Below are positions 32,491 to 36,733 of a DNA stretch of 36,733 bases, piece by piece. The notes beneath the pieces are model-generated. The model did no database searches. It was not told where the DNA came from and saw nothing but the letters and a program-made list of their open reading frames with translations. The position numbers and the translations under genes were made by a program. Where the stretch lies: positions 1 to 36,733 of the forward strand of contig CAMAVB010000050.1 in NCBI GenBank assembly GCA_945861465.1, written 5' to 3'. Numbering within the stretch: position 1 is the first letter of the stretch; each line of letters opens with the position of its first letter. This DNA comes from Candidatus Kuenenia stuttgartensis. Its GTDB lineage: Bacteria > Planctomycetota > Planctomycetia > Planctomycetales > Planctomycetaceae.

Positions 32491-33288
32491 ATGAATTATC
32501 TTGCGCACGGATTTCGATTCCTTGATTCGCCTTTGATGGTTGCCGGAACGGCGGTACCGGACTGGTTGAGCGTTGCAGATCGCCGTGTCCGCGTGCGGAG
32601 TCGCAGGATTCATGAACACCTGGATTCGCTGGATGCAGATCTGCGGACGATTGCAGAAGGCATGTTGCAGCATCTGCACGACGACGATTTGTTTCATCGG
32701 TCGGTACGATTCGTCATGCTCGAGGCGGAATTGTCATTGCGTTTTCGCAGAATTATGCCTGATCGTTTCGATCATCGGCCTGCGTTGCTTGGTCACATCG
32801 TGATCGAATTGCTGCTCGATGATTTTATTGCCCGGCAGTTTTCTGAGGTGCTTGACGTCTACTATGCCGCTTTGTCTCAGGTTTCAGAGTTGCAGATCCA
32901 GGAAGCGGTGAATGCAGTGGCCACGCGGACGACGGATCGACTGGCTGGATTCGTACAGCAGTTCCGAATCACAAAATTCCTGTACGACTATGCCGACGAC
33001 ACGCGGCTGCTGGGACGACTGAACCAGGTGATGAAACGTGTCACACTTCCGTCGCTGGATTCCGACTGTTTGCCGGTTTTGCGTGATGCTCGGCAATTAT
33101 TGAATGAGCACGGCGAAGAGTTGTTGCATGCAGTCGCAACTGAGGCGGTTGAGCCTGAACTCTCACTAAGGACTGAGACAGAAATAAGTGGGGCACGATT
33201 CCATCGTGCCAGGCACGTTATAAACGTGCCCCACGTCCAGAAGACGACAGTTATTTCTGCGCCCGTCCTAACCCGCGAAAACCGCTGA
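32491..33288 (+). CDS. AcpH/DUF479-like protein with a repeat-derived tail
   Basis: A 265-residue protein. MNYLAHGFRFLDSPLMVAGT at the start resembles acyl-carrier-protein phosphodiesterases (AcpH, DUF479: MNYLAH...), and the GHIVIELLLDDFIARQF stretch parallels their LxxDxxxDHFLAR block. Several metal-site residues differ, so the assignment is tentative and phosphodiesterase activity is unproved. The frame is open 5' but ATG 32491 gives the family start; GGAGG lies 20 bases upstream, too far to be ideal. From about codon 226 (33167) the frame runs through the nested palindrome at 33167-33271, so the final ~40 residues (ETEISGARFHRARHVINV...) are repeat-encoded, not family sequence. Confidence 0.65.
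   Translation: MNYLAHGFRFLDSPLMVAGTAVPDWLSVADRRVRVRSRRIHEHLDSLDADLRTIAEGMLQHLHDDDLFHRSVRFVMLEAELSLRFRRIMPDRFDHRPALLGHIVIELLLDDFIARQFSEVLDVYYAALSQVSELQIQEAVNAVATRTTDRLAGFVQQFRITKFLYDYADDTRLLGRLNQVMKRVTLPSLDSDCLPVLRDARQLLNEHGEELLHAVATEAVEPELSLRTETEISGARFHRARHVINVPHVQKTTVISAPVLTRENR
33167..33271. repeat. Nested palindrome, AGGAC-AGAAATAA outer family, copy 2
   Basis: The 21-base outer arms are 33167-33187 (TAAGGACTGAGACAGAAATA...) and 33251-33271. The core palindrome (33188-33234) is GTGGGGCACG... answered by ...ACGTGCCCCAC, with GGCACGTT in the middle. The outer arms match those at 21935-22040; the core does not. It overlaps the 3' end of the AcpH-like gene. Confidence 0.93.
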
Positions 33289-33308
33289 CTTACTGGAGCT
33301 TACACCAC

Positions 33309-33704
33309 ATGAAGGGGGCCGTTCGAATTGGAATTGCGGTTGTTGAATCGGCCGGAAAAATACTTGTCGGTCAACGCGCGGCGGATGTGCCTTTGCCAGG
33401 GCTGGCGGAATTTCCGGGGGGCAAGTGCGAAATCGATGAAACGCCTCGCTCCTGCGCCGTGCGTGAATGTCAGGAAGAAACAGGGTTAATCATCATCCCG
33501 CGCGATCATCTGGCGACTATCGAACACTCGTACCCGCACGGCGACGTCGAACTGCACTTCTGGCGCTGCGGGCTGACCCCCGGCCTGCCGGATCATGCAA
33601 CTCCCGTGAGTCCATTTCGCTGGATTAGTTTTGATGAACTTGCATCCCTCCAGTTTCCGGAAGCGAATCGAGCGGTCCTGAAACACTTGTTGAGTCGGGA
33701 ATAG
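33309..33704 (+). CDS. MutT-like Nudix hydrolase
   Basis: A 131-residue Nudix hydrolase with an exact Nudix box, G-x5-E-x7-R-E-U-x-E-E-x-G-U, in GGKCEIDETPRSCAVRECQE. The upstream LVGQRAADVPLPGLAEFPGG is close to MutT (8-oxo-dGTP diphosphatase), including the GxxEFPGG approach. The probable role is nucleotide-pool cleaning. An SD-like TGGAG lies 12 bases upstream. The start is 20 bases after the AcpH-like gene, so the two may be co-transcribed. A palindrome follows 28 bases after the stop. Confidence 0.9.
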   Translation: MKGAVRIGIAVVESAGKILVGQRAADVPLPGLAEFPGGKCEIDETPRSCAVRECQEETGLIIIPRDHLATIEHSYPHGDVELHFWRCGLTPGLPDHATPVSPFRWISFDELASLQFPEANRAVLKHLLSRE

Positions 33705-33732
33705 TGCTCTTTCATGCGTGCATCGATGGGTT

Positions 33733-33796
33733 GTGTGCCACTGGCTTTGCCAGTGCTCCCCATCTGCAGAATACACTGGCAGAGCCAGTGGCACAC
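33733..33796. repeat. Free copy of the MITE inner palindrome (GTGTGCCACTGG family)
   Basis: Arms GTGTGCCACTGGCTTTGCC... (33733-33755) and its complement (33774-33796) pair with one mismatch around an 18-base loop. These are the same arms that lie 180 bases apart inside copies A and B (8120/8324 and 11160/11364). Here they stand without the middle part and without the outer terminal repeats. Confidence 0.93.
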
Positions 33797-33809
33797 ATCA
33801 AAACACGGA

Positions 33810-33889
33810 CTTTAAAAAGGGGTCAGGAACCAATAGTGCGAAGCACCCTCCGGGCCATTTGGCTATTGGTTCCTGACCCCTTTTTAAAG
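33810..33889. repeat. REP-like palindrome GGGGTCAGGAACC, possible two-way terminator
   Basis: Arms 33810-33836 (CTTTAAAAAGGGGTCAGGAA...) and 33863-33889 are perfectly complementary over 27 bases, with A-runs and T-runs at the base of the stem. It lies between convergent Nudix and glmS genes and could stop transcription from both sides. GGGGTCAGGAACC-type sequences are, from memory, a common REP form linked to RAYT (Y1) transposases. No RAYT gene is in this window. Confidence 0.9.
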
Positions 33890-33896
33890 CGCACCA

Positions 33897-35759
33897 CTAT
33901 TCCACCGTCACGCTCTTGGCGAGATTGCGCGGACGATCGACGTTGCAGCCACGCAGCAGGGCCACGTGATATGCCAATAGTTGCAATGGAACGGCGCAAA
34001 CCAGTGGCTGCAGGTACTCTTCAACGTCCGGCACGTAAATCACATCATCAGCCACGCGCGCGATGTCGGTGTCGCCTTCGCAGGCAATGGCGATGATGGG
34101 ACCTTTGCGAGCCTTGATTTCTTCCATGTTGCTCACGACCTTGGGGTAGATGCCGCCACGCGGAATCACGAAGACACTTGGAGTCTGTTCATCCACAAGT
34201 GCGATGGGGCCGTGTTTCATTTCAGCAGCCGGATAGCCTTCCGCATGAATGTAGCTGATCTCCTTCAACTTCAACGCACCTTCCAGCGCAACTGGAAAGT
34301 TGTAAAGCCGACCGAGATACAGAAAGTTATTGAAGCGGCAGTACTTGTCGGCGACTTCACGCACTCTGTCATGGCACTGCAGCGTCTTGCTGATCTTGTC
34401 CGGCATATCACGCAGTTGGCCGATGATGCGGCGACCTGCCGGATACGACATATGTCGCATGCGTCCCAGATACAGCGCCAGCAGAGCAAGCACGGTGACT
34501 TGCGACGTGAACGCTTTTGTTGAGGCCACACCGATCTCCGGGCCGGCATGCAGAAAAATGCCGCCGTCGGCCTCGCGGGCAATGGTGGAGCCGACCGTGT
34601 TGCAGATCGCCAGCGTCGGATGTCCTTTGCGTTTGCATTCACGCAGCGCGGCAAGCGTGTCGGCTGTTTCACCGCTCTGCGTAATCGCGAAGACCAGTGT
34701 GCGGTCGCTCATCGGGGGATTTCGATAACGCAGTTCGCTGGCATATTCAACTTCGGTCGGAACACGAGCAAATTCTTCGAGCAGGAATTCACCCACCAGC
34801 CCCGCATGCCAACTCGTGCCACAGGCGGTGAGCACAATCCGATCAATGCGACGCAGATCCTTCGCCGTCATATTCAAACCGCCCATCACGGACGTCGCTT
34901 CATCTGAATCCAGACGTCCGCGGAGCGCGTTCTCGATTGTCTGTGGTTGTTCGAAAATCTCTTTCAGCATGTAATGTTCGTAGTCGCCAAGTTCTATGTC
35001 GGCCGACACCTGCTCCAGCACATGCACATTGGGAAACACACTGCCCGTTTTGCGATGATCGATCCGTAATCCGGATGGATGCAGTACGGCCACTTCATGG
35101 TCAGACAGGTACACGACCTCTTTCGTATAACCCACCAGTGGACTTGAGTCACTCGCCAGAAAGAACTCATCTTTGCCGACACCGATCACCAGCGGACTTC
35201 CGCAACGAGCCGCGATGACAGTGTCCGGACAGTCCCGGAACATGATGCCCAGGCCGTAGGTTCCTTTGAGTTTTTCCAGTGTCAGTTCAACCACCCGCAG
35301 ACAGGTTTCAATGTCCGACGCGGAACCACCCAGCAGGATCTGCTCTTCAAGATTATGTGCCAGCAGGTGAGCGGCAACTTCGGTGTCAGTCTGTGAACGA
35401 AACACATATCCCATCGCCGTGAGTTGCTTGCGCAGCGTGTCGTAGTTTTCAATGACACCATTATGCACAATGGCCACCTCGCCGTTGCCGCCAAGGTGTG
35501 GATGCGAATTCTGGTCGGTCGTGGCTCCGTGCGTTGCCCAGCGCGTGTGGCCGATTCCCACGTGACCGCGAATGGGTTGCGACTGAATCAGACCGGCAAG
35601 TTCCAGCACGCGACCGGCCTTCTTGCGCACCGAAAGTTCGCCTTCGTGCAGGACCGCGATCCCCGCGCTGTCGTATCCCCGGTACTCAAGCCGATGAAGA
35701 CCTTCTACAAGCAGATCCGACACGGGCCGAAATCCAACATATCCTACAATTCCGCACAT
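33897..35759 (-). CDS. glmS: Glutamine--fructose-6-phosphate aminotransferase (isomerising)
   Basis: A 620-residue enzyme that makes glucosamine-6-phosphate, the entry to amino-sugar, peptidoglycan-type and LPS synthesis. The start at 35759 gives MCGIVGYVG with the catalytic Cys directly after Met (in-frame codons further 5' are not used; GAGG is 9 bases upstream). Seen: an N-terminal glutaminase domain (HTRWATHGATTDQNSHPH, VVHNG-like VAIVHNGVIENY), then two SIS domains (LTACGTSWHAGLVGEFLLEE, ITQSGETADTLAALRECK, GASTKAF-like GVASTKAFTSQ, and MKHGPIALVDEQTPSVFV), and the C-terminal NLAKSVTVE. Length and order are normal. It ends 8 bases after the REP-like palindrome at 33810-33889. Confidence 0.97.
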   Translation of the reverse strand: MCGIVGYVGFRPVSDLLVEGLHRLEYRGYDSAGIAVLHEGELSVRKKAGRVLELAGLIQSQPIRGHVGIGHTRWATHGATTDQNSHPHLGGNGEVAIVHNGVIENYDTLRKQLTAMGYVFRSQTDTEVAAHLLAHNLEEQILLGGSASDIETCLRVVELTLEKLKGTYGLGIMFRDCPDTVIAARCGSPLVIGVGKDEFFLASDSSPLVGYTKEVVYLSDHEVAVLHPSGLRIDHRKTGSVFPNVHVLEQVSADIELGDYEHYMLKEIFEQPQTIENALRGRLDSDEATSVMGGLNMTAKDLRRIDRIVLTACGTSWHAGLVGEFLLEEFARVPTEVEYASELRYRNPPMSDRTLVFAITQSGETADTLAALRECKRKGHPTLAICNTVGSTIAREADGGIFLHAGPEIGVASTKAFTSQVTVLALLALYLGRMRHMSYPAGRRIIGQLRDMPDKISKTLQCHDRVREVADKYCRFNNFLYLGRLYNFPVALEGALKLKEISYIHAEGYPAAEMKHGPIALVDEQTPSVFVIPRGGIYPKVVSNMEEIKARKGPIIAIACEGDTDIARVADDVIYVPDVEEYLQPLVCAVPLQLLAYHVALLRGCNVDRPRNLAKSVTVE

Positions 35760-35988
35760 GTGCCAATCCTCAGGCAAACACTGGTATACACGCTGATAGT
35801 TTGAACCAGTTCGCAACGGCAGATGTTCTGAAAAGTACGCTAACCATCTTGCGTTGGTCAACGTCGAACAGCTTAAAACGGCGTGCGGAACTTATAATCC
35901 GGCAGATGCAATCAGCTGACGAGTCCGTGCAAAGTGTCAATTCTCGAGATCATGCGGCAGAATCTGCCGGTTGGCAAGAACTGACTCA
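35760..35988. other. Gap upstream of glmS
   Basis: No gene is seen. The promoter of glmS must lie in this gap between glmS and the palindrome before the M28 gene. A short hairpin GGCAGAATCTGCC is visible at about 35956-35968. No glmS-ribozyme-like core was recognised, though this was checked only by eye. Confidence 0.35.
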
Positions 35989-36078
35989 CGTAGGGTGTGT
36001 GCAGCGCCAGCGGAACACACCAGTTTCTCACGTTTTCCAAAAAAAAGGTGCGTTGCGCTCCGCTTCATGCACCTTACG
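35989..36078. repeat. Decayed palindrome, GTAGGGTGTG family, copy 3
   Basis: The left arm CGTAGGGTGTGTGCAGCG (from 35989) is answered imperfectly by CGCTTCATGCACCTTACG (ending 36078). Inside are AACACACC and a run of eight A. It is the most degenerate member of the family in the window and lies 20 bases past the stop of the M28 peptidase. Confidence 0.8.
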
Positions 36079-36097
36079 ATTAATCGCCTGCGATGAC

Positions 36098-36733
36098 TCA
36101 ATCACGCGACCCAGGCGTCATTTTCATGGCGATTTCTTTACCGGCTCGCAGCACCGTGATGTCTGTTTCCTGGCCGGACTTAAGTGCTTCGATCGCGTAC
36201 GTGTAGTCGTAAATGTTCTCAATCGCCTTACCGGCAAGCTTGATGATGACATCGCCGCCTTTGACTCCCGCGACCTCGGCAGGTCCGCCTTTGGCAACGC
36301 CGGACAGCATTACGCCTTTAACGTCTGACTGTGCGTAATCCGGCACCGTCCCCAGGTAGGCTCGCAAAGCGGCTCGGCGCTGGCCCTCTTTTGGGCGTTC
36401 CTGAGCGACATAAATCGGAGGTTGTTCCGTTGCGATCAGGTATCGGCAAACCAAACTCATCAGGTTGGCGACTCTGGCAATACCTTCGTAGTTGAGTTTT
36501 TCCGGCGTGTCTCTGGGCGTATGGTATTCGCCGTGATTGCCAGTGAACGCAGATAGGATCGGAACGCCGTGCAGGAAGAAGACACTGGCATCGGTCGGGA
36601 GATAACTGTCGTCCTGAAGTGTCAGCGAAAGGCCGAGCGGCACATTGGCCTGTTCGATGATTTTCTGCCACGCCGAAGAGGAGCCGATTCCCTGTAATAC
36701 CAGTTTCTCCTGCAACCGACCAACCATGTCCAT
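36098..36733 (-). CDS. M28 family zinc peptidase with C-terminal PDZ domain (5' end outside window)
   Basis: The last 211 residues of a larger protein; the window edge cuts it. The MDMVGRL at the edge is the usual internal LxxDMVGR strand of M28 peptidases, not a start. Seen: LPTDASVFFLHGVPILSAF and TGNHGEYHTPRDTPEKLNYE, where the HxxYHxPxDTxE pattern carries the last metal-ligand His. A PDZ domain follows (GVMLSGVAKGGPAEVAGVKG, GDVIIKLAGKAIENIYDYTY). The family removes N-terminal residues from peptides and is often exported in planctomycetes; the signal peptide, if any, is outside the window. Confidence 0.9.
   Translation of the reverse strand: MDMVGRLQEKLVLQGIGSSSAWQKIIEQANVPLGLSLTLQDDSYLPTDASVFFLHGVPILSAFTGNHGEYHTPRDTPEKLNYEGIARVANLMSLVCRYLIATEQPPIYVAQERPKEGQRRAALRAYLGTVPDYAQSDVKGVMLSGVAKGGPAEVAGVKGGDVIIKLAGKAIENIYDYTYAIEALKSGQETDITVLRAGKEIAMKMTPGSRD

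Noticed and set aside
35760-35988. glmS ribozyme
   Set aside because: No core resembling the glmS ribozyme was seen by eye upstream of glmS, and that class is mainly known from Gram-positive bacteria.

Overview
The window reads as chromosome of a planctomycete (class Planctomycetia), judged from gene content alone. The markers are two DUF1501 proteins with twin-arginine-type leaders, a very large PVC-type CxxCH haem protein with HEAT-like repeats, a DUF1080 protein fused to an SGNH hydrolase, DUF4058, MEKHLA, an ECF sigma factor next to a zinc-finger Ser/Thr kinase, and the futalosine menaquinone genes mqnB and mqnD. No rRNA, tRNA, CRISPR array, prophage or intact transposase was seen.

Layout. 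0.2-3.0 kb: ECF sigma factor followed by a membrane Ser/Thr kinase whose far end is a DJ-1/PfpI-like domain without the nucleophile. 3.3-8.1 kb: a SecA-like ATPase without the zinc tail, an M20 peptidase, and an exported Gfo/Idh/MocA-like protein. 8.1-12.1 kb: an accessory strip in which two ~300-bp direct repeats bracket a DUF2971 gene and a zinc-ribbon membrane protein, followed by repeat debris and the relic of a GxxExxY protein. 12.1-15.4 kb: DUF4058 and the SGNH-DUF1080-LamG protein. 15.8-20.3 kb: two DUF1501 genes, an Ldh-family dehydrogenase and a 2H phosphoesterase, the last three probably one operon. 20.4-21.9 kb: mqnB-mqnD with overlapping start and stop. 22.5-29.7 kb: glnS, a site-2-protease-like protein, def and the CxxCH protein. 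30.2-31.6 kb: a small membrane protein and a broken PIN toxin with an antitoxin-like partner. 31.9-36.7 kb: MEKHLA protein, AcpH-like protein, Nudix hydrolase, glmS, and the 3' end of an M28-PDZ peptidase.

The most unusual content is between the genes. About eighteen palindromic repeats of roughly nine families fill the intergenic spaces. Several are nested (a palindrome inside another palindrome). Two copies of one outer palindrome carry different cores. One family occurs both as a free 64-bp palindrome and as the arms inside a ~300-bp MITE-like element. Several same-family pairs bracket a single accessory gene or gene group: the SecA-like gene, the DUF2971 pair, the first DUF1501 gene, and the PIN remnant group. 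Two palindromes supply the stop codon of the gene they follow, and one supplies a protein's C-terminal tail. I regard this modular repeat system as the best candidate for something undescribed. All identities and families were judged by eye, without database searches.
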